From CAVOJY01 sp963696405 (lineage in GTDB: Bacteria; Chloroflexota; Limnocylindria; Limnocylindrales; CSP1-4), in NCBI GenBank assembly GCA_963696405.1, contig CAVOJY010000003.1, positions 1 through 64,000 on the forward strand: a DNA stretch of 64,000 nucleotides, read 5' to 3'. The notes below the pieces were generated by a model. That model had not been told where the DNA came from and ran no database searches. It worked only from the letters and a program-made list of their open reading frames with translations. Positions 53,628 through 62,517 of this stretch are shown here, piece by piece; within the stretch, counting starts at the first letter, position 1, and the number at the start of each line of letters is the position of its first letter. The position numbers and the translations under genes were made by a program.

Positions 53628-54147
53628 GAAGGAACTGATAGCCGGCGGGTTGCGTGCGAGGGGCGTTCCCTTGGCCGTGCCCGGGCATCTCGTCTCAACG
53701 CGAGACCCGGAATATCGCAAGTACTGTTATCCGGGCTCGTATCCCCGGCGTGCCCGGCCGGCGGGTGCCGTGGCCACCTTCCTCACCTCCCGGCCGGCTC
53801 GTGCGGCACGATCGGCGGTGCGGTCGCGAGCGCACGCGGGACCGCGGGATCCAGTCCCGCACCCACCGGTGGAGGCGGGCACGGCGGACTTGTCGCCGGT
53901 GGCCGCCTCGACGTCCTCTCCGCCGGAGAGACGCGTCGCGTAACAGTACAAGTGATAGCCGGCCGACCAGACGGCTGGCCGGACCGCCACGCGGCCGCCG
54001 GACCGCCACCCGGGCCGCCGGACCGCCACCCGGGCCGCCGGACCGCCGACGATCCCCGGTTTCCCAATACCTGACCAACTGAGTATGATTTGCCGCTGGC
54101 ATGGTGCCCCGCGGCCGAGAGGTTCCGCCGCGCCACAGGAGCAAGGC
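53628..54147. other. Intergenic region with GC-rich tandem repeats
   Basis: About 520 bases. Positions 53982-54050 hold a 19-20-bp tandem repeat GACCGCCACCCGGGCCGCCG: perfect copies at 54001-54020 and 54021-54040, with degenerate copies on both sides. A CTCTCC-gcc-GGAGAG hairpin lies near 53925. A TATGAT box at 54084-54089 may be the -10 of the FTR1-type gene. No gene supported. Confidence 0.5.
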
Positions 54148-54984
54148 GTGATCACCGGTTTCCTCATCGGCCTTCGCGAGGGGGTCGAGGCCGCGCTCAT
54201 CGTCGGGATCATCGTGGCGTACCTCGTTCGGACCGGGAACCGCGATCGGCTGCCGCTCGTGTGGTTCGGCGCCGCGGGGGCGATCGCCGCATCGGTGCTC
54301 CTGGGCGCCCTCCTGTTCGTCACCGTCGGCTCGCTCGAAGAGCCGTATGAGCAGCTCTTCGAAGGGGCCGCGATGCTCCTCGCGGCTGGCGTCGTGACGT
54401 GGATGCTCTTCTGGATGCGCAGCCAGGCGCGCGCCGTCCGAGGGGCGCTCGAGACGGACGTTGCCCGGTCGCTCGGGAACGGCGGCGCGCTCGGGCTGGC
54501 CGTCCTCGCGTTCGTCGCGGTCGTCCGAGAGGGTATCGAGGCCGCCCTCTTCCTGTTCAGCCTGGTGACCGCCGCCGGGACTGCGAGCGAGGGCGGCCCG
54601 GCGGCCGTGCTGGCCGGTGCCGCGGTCGGACTCCTCGCGGCCGCCGCCATCGGATACCTCGTCTACCGGGGAAGCACGCGCCTGGATCTCCGCACGTTCT
54701 TCGTCTGGACCGGCGTGGCCCTCATCTTCGTCGCCGCAGGCCTCGTCTCGCGGGCGGTTCACGAGTTTGCCGAGATCGGGCTGATCGCGATGGGAACGCA
54801 GACCGCCTTCGACATGAGTGGCGTGCTGCCGCATGCCTCCGGCGTCGGCCAGTTCCTGCGGGCGGCCCTCGGGTACTCGTCGCAGCCCGAGATTGTGACG
54901 GTGGCGGCATACCTCGCCTACCTGATCCCTGTGCTGTACCTGTACCTCCGGCCCGCGCGCCCGGCCCCGGCCGCGGCAGCGTGA
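54148..54984 (+). CDS. FTR1/EfeU-type iron permease
   Basis: Membrane permease of the oxidase-dependent iron transporter family. 278 residues from the GTG at 54148 (VITGFLIGLREGVEAALIVG) with CAGGAG upstream. The two REGxE iron-binding motifs are present: REGVE (residues 10-14) and REGIE (127-131), each in the first span of a repeat. About seven spans. The usual periplasmic partners (EfeO/EfeB) are not adjacent, so it may act alone or with distant partners. An ATG start further left (54085) is possible but less family-like. 161 bases from gltX. Confidence 0.88.
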   Translation: MITGFLIGLREGVEAALIVGIIVAYLVRTGNRDRLPLVWFGAAGAIAASVLLGALLFVTVGSLEEPYEQLFEGAAMLLAAGVVTWMLFWMRSQARAVRGALETDVARSLGNGGALGLAVLAFVAVVREGIEAALFLFSLVTAAGTASEGGPAAVLAGAAVGLLAAAAIGYLVYRGSTRLDLRTFFVWTGVALIFVAAGLVSRAVHEFAEIGLIAMGTQTAFDMSGVLPHASGVGQFLRAALGYSSQPEIVTVAAYLAYLIPVLYLYLRPARPAPAAAA

Positions 54985-55145
54985 TAGCGGCGCCCGCGGC
55001 CAGGTGACGGAGGCACCCGCGGACCCTGGCCCGGAACGACCGGACCCTGGCTCGGCGTCCGGGAACCCCGGCCCGGCCCGCGGCGCCCGAACGCCGGAAG
55101 GTCGGCGCGCCCGATCGTCGGATGCGCGTGGGGTACCATCCGGCC

Positions 55146-56648
55146 ATGCCACACGTCCGCTGCCGGATCGCCCCGAGCCCCACCGGCCCGCTCCACATCG
55201 GCACCGCGCGGACCGCCCTCTACAACTTCCTGTTCGCACGGCGGTCGGGAGGCACGTTCATCCTCCGCCTGGAGGACACGGACGTCGCGCGATCCACAAT
55301 CGAGTACGAACGCGACATCCTGGACGGCCTGCACCAGCTCGGCCTCGAGTGGGACGAGGGTCCCGAGGTTGCCGGGCTGCCGGCACGGGGGGCATTCGGC
55401 CCGTACCGCCAGATGGAGCGGCTGCCGCTCTACCAGGCCGCGGCGGAGCGCCTCCTCAGCGAGGACCGCGCGTACCCATGCTATTGCACCAGGGAGGAGC
55501 TGGACGCGGACCGCGCTGCACAGGAGGCGGCGAAGGAGCCGCGGTACGTCGGACGCTGCGCGCACCTCACCGCGGACCAGCGGCGATCCCACGAGGCAGC
55601 AGGCCGCCGGCCCGTCATCCGGTTCCGCGTCGGCGAGGGGACCGTGACCTTCGACGACATCGTCCGCGGGCACGTCGAGATCGATGCATCGGTCCTGGGG
55701 GGCGACCTCGTCATCCTCCGCTCGGACGCCACCCCGCTCTACCACTTCACGGTCGTGGTGGACGACGCCGAGATGGCGATCACCCACGTCATCCGCGGGG
55801 AGGACCATCTCTCCAACACGCCCAAGCACATCCTCCTCTTCCGGGCGCTCGGTGCGGACGTGCCCCAGTTCGCCCACCTGCCGCTCATCCTCAACCCGGA
55901 CCGCACCAAGATGAGCAAGCGGAAGTCGCAGACGGCAATCCACGACTACTTCGCCGAGGGGTTCGTCCGCGAGGCGCTCGTCAACTACCTGGCGCTCCTG
56001 GGCTGGGCGAGCGGGACAGAGGAGGAGATCTTCACCCTTGTTGAGCTGGCCGAGCGGTTCGAGCTGGAGCGCGTCCACGCGGCTGGGGCGATCTTCGACC
56101 GGGAGCGGCTCGAGTGGCTGAACGGCCAATGGATCCGCCGGCTCCCCGCAGACGAGCTGCTGGACCGCCTTGCGCCCTTCCTCCGGGCCGACCTCGATGC
56201 GAAGCGGAGGTCCGGGGTGACCGTCCGCGAGCCCGGGGAGGGCGAGTTGCGGGCCCTCCTCCCGCTCGTCCAGGAACGGCTCCCCACGCTGGGGGCGGTC
56301 GGGGACGTGGTGGACTTCCTCTTCGTCGACCCGATCCGCGTGGATCCCGCGCTCCTGGTGCCGAGGAGGTGGGACGCACGCACCACGACCGAGGGGCTCA
56401 CCGCTGCCCGGGCGGCCATCGCGGAGCGTGGCGACGTCACGTTCGAGGCCGACGAGCTGGAGCCGGTGTTGCGCGACCTGGCCGCAGAACGCGGGTGGAA
56501 GGCCGGCGATCTCTTCATGGCCATCCGGGTTGCCGTCACCGGGAAGACGGCCACGCCGCCCCTCTTCGACACGATGGTCGCGCTCGGCCGGGAGCGCACG
56601 CTGGAGCGCCTCGCCGCCGCGATCGAGGCCCTGCAGGGGGTCGCGTAG
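55146..56648 (+). CDS. gltX: Glutamate--tRNA ligase
   Basis: Charges tRNA-Glu with glutamate. 500 residues from the ATG at 55146 (MPHVRCRIAPSPTGPLHIGT). HIGH motif in SPTGPLHIGTARTALYNFL. KMSKR at residue 255 onward (RTKMSKRKSQTAIHDYF). The zinc-type Cys arrangement of some GluRS is partly present (AYPCYCTREELDADR). C-terminal anticodon-binding helices are complete (ALLPLVQERLPTLGAVGDVV, then GKTATPPLFDTMVALGRERT). Discriminating or non-discriminating type cannot be told here. Followed by a 26-bp perfect palindrome. Confidence 0.96.
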   Translation: MPHVRCRIAPSPTGPLHIGTARTALYNFLFARRSGGTFILRLEDTDVARSTIEYERDILDGLHQLGLEWDEGPEVAGLPARGAFGPYRQMERLPLYQAAAERLLSEDRAYPCYCTREELDADRAAQEAAKEPRYVGRCAHLTADQRRSHEAAGRRPVIRFRVGEGTVTFDDIVRGHVEIDASVLGGDLVILRSDATPLYHFTVVVDDAEMAITHVIRGEDHLSNTPKHILLFRALGADVPQFAHLPLILNPDRTKMSKRKSQTAIHDYFAEGFVREALVNYLALLGWASGTEEEIFTLVELAERFELERVHAAGAIFDRERLEWLNGQWIRRLPADELLDRLAPFLRADLDAKRRSGVTVREPGEGELRALLPLVQERLPTLGAVGDVVDFLFVDPIRVDPALLVPRRWDARTTTEGLTAARAAIAERGDVTFEADELEPVLRDLAAERGWKAGDLFMAIRVAVTGKTATPPLFDTMVALGRERTLERLAAAIEALQGVA

Positions 56649-56681
56649 CCCCTGGTCCGAGCGTGCGGCGGCGCTCAGCAG

Positions 56682-56707
56682 ACCCGGCCGGCCTAGGCCG
56701 GCCGGGT
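56682..56707. terminator. 26-bp perfect palindrome after gltX
   Basis: ACCCGGCCGGCCT followed directly by its reverse complement AGGCCGGCCGGGT, no loop and no mismatch, 34 bases after the gltX stop. No U-tract. Most likely a transcript-ending or cruciform structure, or a palindromic protein site; the GC content makes chance formation easier but 26 bases is long. Confidence 0.5.
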
Positions 56708-57097
56708 GGGCCGGTGCGGAGTTGGCTTGGCCCGCGCGGCTGGGTGGGCGGCGCATCGGCGGACGGGCCCCTGTGCGTCAGCCGCATGACCCGGACCCAG
56801 ATGCACGGGATCGCGGACTCGGCTCGGCGGAGTCGGCTCGGTTCGCTGCGCCACGCGCACGGACGCGGCTGGGGGACGGGGTCGTCCCCGAACTCGTGCG
56901 CGACGTGCAGGCCATCGACGTGGAAGGAGGCCGCGGTGGCCGTGGCTGCCGCCGGACACGTGTCGGCGGTGTCGCGGTGATGCGTTTCACGCACAACGCA
57001 GTCGGCGAGGCGAGCCCTCAAGGATGAACACGATGAACTGGGCGGGCCCCGGGCAGCTCCCGGCAGCCCGGCTACCGCCTGGGCGCCCGCCGGCCTG
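56708..57097. other. Intergenic region, no gene recognised
   Basis: About 390 bases between gltX and the convergent PiT gene. Frames open here read as arginine-rich GC artefacts. No RNA gene, promoter or repeat that I can support. Confidence 0.4.
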
Positions 57098-58105
57098 CTA
57101 CGTCAGGATCCGACTCAGGACCACCCAGGCGAGCGCGGCGACCAGGCCGCTTGCCGGAATGGTGAGGACCCAGGCCCAGACGATCTGTCTCGCCACCCCC
57201 CAGCGGACGGCGGACAGCCGCTTGCTGGCTCCTACGCCCATGATCGCCGACGAGATCACGTGCGTCGTGGACACCGGCAGTCCGAAATGGCTTGCAGCGA
57301 AGATGGTGGTCGCGGCGGCTGTCTCGGCGGCGAAGCCGTGGACCGGGTCGAGCTTGACGACCTTGGTGCCCATCGTCTTGATGATCCGCCAGCCGCCGGT
57401 GGCCGTGCCCACCGAGATGGCCGTCGCCGCCAGGAGGATGACCCAGACGGGGACCACGAAGGTTTCAAGAATGCCGGCTGTGACGAGGGCGAGCGTCATG
57501 ACCCCCATCGTCTTCTGGGCGTCGTTCGACCCGTGGGCAAAGGCCATGTAGGTGGCCGAAAGGACCTGCAGTCGCCGGAACCGGTCGTTCATGTTGCTTG
57601 GGTTTGCCCGACGGAAGACGTTGAGGATGAGGATCATGAGGGCGAATGCGCCGACGAACCCGATGATCGGCGAGCCGACGAGCGGCACGAGCACCTTGTT
57701 CACGAGGGCATCCACGTCGATCGCGCCGGTACCCACGCCGATCAACGTCGCTCCGAGCAGCCCTCCGATGAGGGCGTGGCTGCTCGAGCTGGGGATGCCG
57801 AACCGCCACGTGATGAGGTTCCAGACGATGGCGCCGACAAGGGCGGAGGCGATCACGATCTGGCCCGCGTGACCTTCGGGAACAGCGACGATCCCGGAGC
57901 CGATCGTGGCGGCTACCGCGGTTCCCGTGAGCGCCCCGACGAAGTTGGCGCTGGCCGAAAGGGCGATCCCCCGCCGCGGCGAGAGGGCGCGCGTCGAGAC
58001 GGATGTGGCGATCGCATTCGCCGTGTCGTGGAAACCGTTGATGTAGTCGAACGCGACGGCCAGGCCGAAGACGGCGACGAGGGTCAGGGTCACGCCTTCA
58101 AGCAT
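57098..58105 (-). CDS. PiT-family inorganic phosphate transporter
   Basis: Low-affinity phosphate (metal-phosphate) symporter, 335 residues from the ATG at 58105 (MLEGVTLTLVAVFGLAVAFD). The two PiT signatures are complete: INGFHDTANAIATSVSTRAL near the N-terminus and YMAFAHGSNDAQKTMGVMTL in the middle, and the C-terminal half contains PVSTTHVISSAIMGVGASKR. About ten spans. Lies directly downstream of a PhoU-like gene on the same strand, the usual pairing. Confidence 0.94.
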   Translation of the reverse strand: MLEGVTLTLVAVFGLAVAFDYINGFHDTANAIATSVSTRALSPRRGIALSASANFVGALTGTAVAATIGSGIVAVPEGHAGQIVIASALVGAIVWNLITWRFGIPSSSSHALIGGLLGATLIGVGTGAIDVDALVNKVLVPLVGSPIIGFVGAFALMILILNVFRRANPSNMNDRFRRLQVLSATYMAFAHGSNDAQKTMGVMTLALVTAGILETFVVPVWVILLAATAISVGTATGGWRIIKTMGTKVVKLDPVHGFAAETAAATTIFAASHFGLPVSTTHVISSAIMGVGASKRLSAVRWGVARQIVWAWVLTIPASGLVAALAWVVLSRILT

Positions 58106-58156
58106 GTGGCACCGTGGGCATGAGGCGATCGATGGTCGAGGTCACGGCCGCCGCGA

Positions 58157-58774
58157 TCAGGAGTGCTTGACGACGATGCGCTCGAGTATGTCGGCGACGT
58201 CCTCGCACCGGTCGATGGTCTCCTCGAGCACGCCGTAGACCTCTTTCCACTTGATGATGTCAGTGGCCTTCGTCTTCTCGTGAAAGAGAGCAGCGATGGC
58301 AGCCCGCGCGATCTGGTCCCCCTCGTTTTCCAGGCGGTGCACCTCGATCAGGTGCTTCTGGAGATCCTTGGGTTTCTGCATCTCCTTCAGCGCATCGACC
58401 AGGACCTCGACCTGGTGCACGATGATCGTCGCCTGCTTGGTAGCGGCGGCCGACGGCTCTTCGACGTTGTAGAGGACAAAGACGTCGGCGGCCTCTTCAA
58501 GGCCGTCCAGGATGTCGTCGATCCCCGAGATGAGCGCGTGGATGTCCTCCCGGTCGAACGGGGTGACGAACGTCGAGTTGAGCTTGTTGGCGATCTGGTG
58601 GCTCAGTTCGTCGCCGCGGTGCTCCACGTCTTCGATATCGTTGGCACGGCGCTCGAGATCGTCGTACGAGCGAAGCATCTCCTCGAGGAGTCGGGCTCCC
58701 TTGAGGACGTTCTCGGCGTCCTCGACGAACATGCCGAAGAAGTGCTCGTCGCGCGGGATCAGGCGGAGTCGCAT
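58157..58774 (-). CDS. DUF47 / PhoU-like phosphate transport regulator
   Basis: Cytoplasmic helical-bundle protein of the DUF47 (TIGR00153) family, which accompanies PiT transporters and is thought to regulate them. 205 residues from the ATG at 58774 (MRLRLIPRDEHFFGMFVEDA), with AAGGAGCGT directly upstream; ATGs further left (58786, 58849) are less likely. Conserved features: LEEMLRSYDDLERRANDIED, VEHRGDELSHQIANKL, LISGIDDILDGLEEAADVFV and VHRLENEGDQIARAAIAALF. 51 bases from the transporter. Confidence 0.92.
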   Translation of the reverse strand: MRLRLIPRDEHFFGMFVEDAENVLKGARLLEEMLRSYDDLERRANDIEDVEHRGDELSHQIANKLNSTFVTPFDREDIHALISGIDDILDGLEEAADVFVLYNVEEPSAAATKQATIIVHQVEVLVDALKEMQKPKDLQKHLIEVHRLENEGDQIARAAIAALFHEKTKATDIIKWKEVYGVLEETIDRCEDVADILERIVVKHS

Positions 58775-58910
58775 ACGCTCCTTCATCTCGGCGTGCCGGC
58801 CCCACGGCACCTCTGAGGATCGGAGCCCTTCAACCGGGCAGGGCCGCATCAGGGTACCGCGAGACGACCCCGTCGTGTCGGGCGTTTGACGGCCGTATAG
58901 TGTCTCCTCG

Positions 58911-59273
58911 ATGTCCTTTCATGCAGTCGAGGAGACCACCGGCGTGAAGATCCGCAGGGCCGACCCGGCCGTGATGGCTCCGGCCGCAACCAGGAAGAAC
59001 TTGAGCCCGCGCCAGCAGGCGCGCCTCGCCGAGTACGAGGCCATCCGCAAGAAGATCATCGCCCAGCTGGCCGGCCCCGACGATGTCTTCGAGATCGTCC
59101 TCGAGCCGGGCGAGAAGCTGGCCACCATTCGGCAACGTGTGAACCGGGTGGCCGCCGACCAGGGTGTCGAGGTCGCCGTGCGAGTGCGTGGCGACCGGCT
59201 CTACGTCGGCCTGATGACCCCGGAGCGGCGTTCGCGTCGTGGGCGCCGGCCGAAGGCCGCTGCGTCCGCATGA
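58911..59273 (+). CDS. Hypothetical protein, 120 residues
   Basis: Unrecognised. ATG at 58911 (MSFHAVEETTGVKIRRADPA). A basic helical N-terminus (RKNLSPRQQARLAEYEAIRK) is followed by an alpha/beta-like stretch (FEIVLEPGEKLATIRQRVNR, VEVAVRVRGDRLYVGLMTPE) and a basic tail RRSRRGRRPKAAASA. The basic ends and VAVRVRGDRLYV suggest nucleic-acid or polymer binding, but this is a guess. A TATAGT box lies about 15 bases upstream. Divergent from the phosphate genes. Confidence 0.6.
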   Translation: MSFHAVEETTGVKIRRADPAVMAPAATRKNLSPRQQARLAEYEAIRKKIIAQLAGPDDVFEIVLEPGEKLATIRQRVNRVAADQGVEVAVRVRGDRLYVGLMTPERRSRRGRRPKAAASA

Positions 59274-59336
59274 TCCGCTGACGGATCCACCAGCGCGGGC
59301 GCCCCAGCGTGGGACATTGAATCCGCCGCCCAGCAG

Positions 59337-60944
59337 ATGATTGCCCCGGCCAGCAGGCTCGCTGGTCTCGACAGCGAGCGCTTCGACGCGGTCGTCATCG
59401 GCGGCGGGATCCTGGGCGCGGCGATCGCCCGCGATCTCGGCCGGCGGGGCCGCCACGCCCTCCTCGTCGAGCGGGTGGACTTCGGCTGGGGGACCACCAA
59501 CCGCTGCACGCGGCTCGTGCACGGCGGCCTGCGCTACCTGGAGAACCTCGACTTCGGGCTGGTGCGAGAGGGCCTGCGCGAGCGCGGCTGGCTCATGCGG
59601 GCGGCACCGCACCTCGTCGGGCCGCTGCCGATCCTGCTGGCCTTCTACGGCATGTCGGCGTTCCGGCGCCTCCAGTTCCGGGCCGGGCTCACCTTCTACG
59701 ACCTCTTCGCCCAGGACCGCGCGCTCCCGCGGCACCGCCACCTGGACACCGAGGCGGTGGCGCGGCTCGTGCCGGGCCTCTCCACCGCCGGACTGCCCGG
59801 GGCGATGCTCTACCACGATGCGCAGGTCGAGCTGCCCGAGCGCCTCGTGGTCGAGACGCTGCGCGCCGCGGAGGACCGGGGCGCGGTGGTGCGCAACCAT
59901 GTCGCTGCCACCGGCCTTCTCCGCGAGCGCGGCCGGGTGACCGGCCTGGAGCTCACCGACGTGCTCTCCGGTGACATGGCCGCGGTGCGGGCGTCGCTCG
60001 TCATCAATGCCGCGGGGCCCTGGCTCGACGCCGCCCTCGCCGCCCTCGGCGTGGAGCGGGCGCCGCTCCAGCGCCTGACCCAGGGCCTGCACCTTGTCTA
60101 TCCGCGGGTCGCGGACCAGACGGTCTGCTTCGGGCACCCCGACGACGGCCGCCTCGTCTTCCTGGTCCCCTGGCGGGGCATGACCCTGGCCGGCACCACC
60201 GATGTCGACGTGGCGGGCCCCGACGAGGCGCGCATCACCGAAGACGAGGTCCGCTACGTCGCGCGCAGCCTGGCCTTCGCCTTCCCCGATGCGGCCGACC
60301 TGCAGCCCAGCTGGGCCTCGGTCGGGGTGCGGTCGCTCCTCCGCGAGGAAGGCAAGCCATCGTCGGTCACCCGGCGCCACGTGGTCATCGACCACGCCCC
60401 CGACGGGGCGGCCGGCCTTCTCACCCTGGTGGGCGGCAAGCTGACCGCCTTTCGCTCCATCGGGGCCGAGACGGTGGACCGGGCGCTCGGCGAGCGGGAC
60501 CGGGGGGCGCTGGGGCCCGGGCCTCTCGACCGCGACGTGCCGCCCGATCCGGGGGAGGAGGCCGACTTGCTGACCCGCCGGCTGTGGCGCCTCTATGGAG
60601 CCAGGGCCGACGAGGTCCGCCGCTGGGTCGCCGACGACCCCTGGTGGGGTCAGCCGCTGCTGGCCGACGAGGAGGCCGCGGCGGTGGCCCCGGCCGACCG
60701 GGCCATCCGCGCGGAGGTCGCCCACGCCTTCGCCGACGAATGGGCCGCCACGGTCGCCGACGTCGTCAACCGGCGGCTTGCCCTCGGCTTCGGGCCGGAC
60801 CTCGGCCGTGCTGCCGCTGAAGCCGTGGCCGGGGTCGGCGTCTCGCGCTTCGGGTGGGACGCGGCGCGCGTGGAGGCGGAACTGGCCGCGTTCGATGCCG
60901 AGGCCGAGGGACGCCGGGTGCCCGGGGAATGGACGGCCCGGTGA
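59337..60944 (+). CDS. glpD: Aerobic glycerol-3-phosphate dehydrogenase
   Basis: FAD enzyme that oxidises glycerol-3-phosphate to dihydroxyacetone phosphate and passes electrons to quinone at the membrane. 535 residues from the ATG at 59337. FAD motif VVIGGGILGAAIARDLGRRG, then LLVERVDFGWGTTNRCTRLV, the substrate and FAD region HGGLRYLENLDFGLVREGLR, and INAAGPWLDAALAALG. The C-terminal domain has LTLVGGKLTAFRSIGAETVD. Forms a unit with glpK, which starts 34 bases after its stop. Confidence 0.95.
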   Translation: MIAPASRLAGLDSERFDAVVIGGGILGAAIARDLGRRGRHALLVERVDFGWGTTNRCTRLVHGGLRYLENLDFGLVREGLRERGWLMRAAPHLVGPLPILLAFYGMSAFRRLQFRAGLTFYDLFAQDRALPRHRHLDTEAVARLVPGLSTAGLPGAMLYHDAQVELPERLVVETLRAAEDRGAVVRNHVAATGLLRERGRVTGLELTDVLSGDMAAVRASLVINAAGPWLDAALAALGVERAPLQRLTQGLHLVYPRVADQTVCFGHPDDGRLVFLVPWRGMTLAGTTDVDVAGPDEARITEDEVRYVARSLAFAFPDAADLQPSWASVGVRSLLREEGKPSSVTRRHVVIDHAPDGAAGLLTLVGGKLTAFRSIGAETVDRALGERDRGALGPGPLDRDVPPDPGEEADLLTRRLWRLYGARADEVRRWVADDPWWGQPLLADEEAAAVAPADRAIRAEVAHAFADEWAATVADVVNRRLALGFGPDLGRAAAEAVAGVGVSRFGWDAARVEAELAAFDAEAEGRRVPGEWTAR

Positions 60945-60978
60945 GCGCGCGGGGCCGCGACCCAGGGGCCCTGACCCG

Positions 60979-62466
60979 ATGACAGCGAGGGTAGTCCTTG
61001 CCCTCGACCAGGGAACGTCCTCGTCACGGGCGATCGTTTTCGACCGGCACGGGAAGCCGGTCGGGGCCGCCCAGCACGAGGTCCCCTCCGCCTACCCCGC
61101 CCCCGGCTGGGTGGAGCAGGACGCCGACGTTCTCGTCGAGACACAGGTGCGTGCCGCCCGCGAAGCGCTCGTCGCGGCGGGTGTCGCGGCAGCCGAGGTG
61201 GCCGCGATCGGCATCACGAACCAGCGCGAGACCACCGTTGCGTGGGACCGCGCCGGGCGGCCCCTCGCCCCGGCCATCGTCTGGCAGGACCGGCGGACGG
61301 CGGCCAGCTGCGCTGCGCTCCGCGCCGGCGGGCACGAGCCGGCCGTGCGCGCTCGAACGGGCCTCCTCCTGGATCCGTACTTCAGCGCGACGAAGATGGC
61401 GTGGCTCCTCGAGGCGCTGCCGGACGGCCGGCGCCGCGCCGCCGCCGGCGAGATCCTCCTCGGGACCGTGGATTCGTACCTCGCCTGGCGTCTGACCGGC
61501 GGTCGAACGTTCGCCACCGACCCCTCGAACGCGAGCCGGACGCTCCTCCTCGACCTGGAGCGGAGGTCCTGGTCGCCGGAGCTCCTCGACCTCTTCGGCG
61601 TGCCCCTGGACGCGCTTCCCGAGGTCCGCCCGACCGACGGCGGCTTCGGCGAGACGTTACCCGATCTTCTCGGGGCGCCGGTGCCGATCCTCGCCGTGGT
61701 GGGCGACCAGCAGGCGGCGCTCTTTGGCCAGGCGTGCCTGGTGCCGGGCGAGGCCAAGAACACCTACGGGACCGGGTGCTTCCTTCTCATGACCACGGGC
61801 TCACGGCCGCCGGTGCCGCCGCCGGGGCTGCTCGCGACGGTGGCCTGGGAGCGCAGCGGGTACGGCCCGACGTATGCGCTCGAAGGGAGCGTCTTCATCG
61901 CGGGTGCCGCCGTCCGCTGGCTCCGTGACGGCCTCGGGATCATCGCCGACGCCGCGGAAGTGGAGCCGTTGGCGCGAAGCGTGCCGGACAGCGGCGGCGT
62001 CGTCGTTGTCCCCGCCTTCGCCGGCCTCGGCGCCCCGTACTGGGATCCGGAGGCCCGCGGCGCCATCACGGGGATCACCGCCGGGACCACCCGTGCCCAC
62101 ATCGCCCGAGCCACACTGGAGGCGATCGCCCACCAGACGGCCGACCTCGTGGACGCGCTCGAGGCCGGCGGCGCGCCGGCGCTCCAGGTGCTGCGTGCGG
62201 ACGGCGGTGCCGCCGGGAACGACCTTCTCCTGCAGCTCCAGGCCGACCTGCTCGGCCGGCCGGTGGCCCCGGCGGCCGTCCGGGAGACGACCGCGCTCGG
62301 TGCCGCGCTCCTGGCGGGTCGAGCCGCGGGGTTCTGGGAGAGCGACGAGGAGTTGCGCGCTCTTGCCGCCCCCGTCCGCGTGTTCGAGCCCCAGCAGGGC
62401 GACGCCTGGCGAGCCGAGATGCGCGGTCGCTGGGCTGACGCGGTGGCCAGGGCGCGCTCGCGCTGA
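60979..62466 (+). CDS. glpK: Glycerol kinase
   Basis: Phosphorylates glycerol to glycerol-3-phosphate for glpD. 495 residues from the ATG at 60979 (MTARVVLALDQGTSSSRAIV). FGGY-kinase features: DQGTSSSRAIVFDRHG, ITNQRETTVAWDRAGRPLAP, IVWQDRRTAASCAAL, and LLDPYFSATKMAWLLEALPD. ATP domain: NTYGTGCFLLMTTG and APYWDPEARGAITGITAGTT, ending LRADGGAAGNDLLLQLQADL. Complete. No glpF facilitator is present in the window. Confidence 0.95.
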   Translation: MTARVVLALDQGTSSSRAIVFDRHGKPVGAAQHEVPSAYPAPGWVEQDADVLVETQVRAAREALVAAGVAAAEVAAIGITNQRETTVAWDRAGRPLAPAIVWQDRRTAASCAALRAGGHEPAVRARTGLLLDPYFSATKMAWLLEALPDGRRRAAAGEILLGTVDSYLAWRLTGGRTFATDPSNASRTLLLDLERRSWSPELLDLFGVPLDALPEVRPTDGGFGETLPDLLGAPVPILAVVGDQQAALFGQACLVPGEAKNTYGTGCFLLMTTGSRPPVPPPGLLATVAWERSGYGPTYALEGSVFIAGAAVRWLRDGLGIIADAAEVEPLARSVPDSGGVVVVPAFAGLGAPYWDPEARGAITGITAGTTRAHIARATLEAIAHQTADLVDALEAGGAPALQVLRADGGAAGNDLLLQLQADLLGRPVAPAAVRETTALGAALLAGRAAGFWESDEELRALAAPVRVFEPQQGDAWRAEMRGRWADAVARARSR

Positions 62467-62517
62467 TGCTGCCGTTGCCCTGATCCGGCCCGCACGCCGG
62501 CTCACGGCCGGGACACC

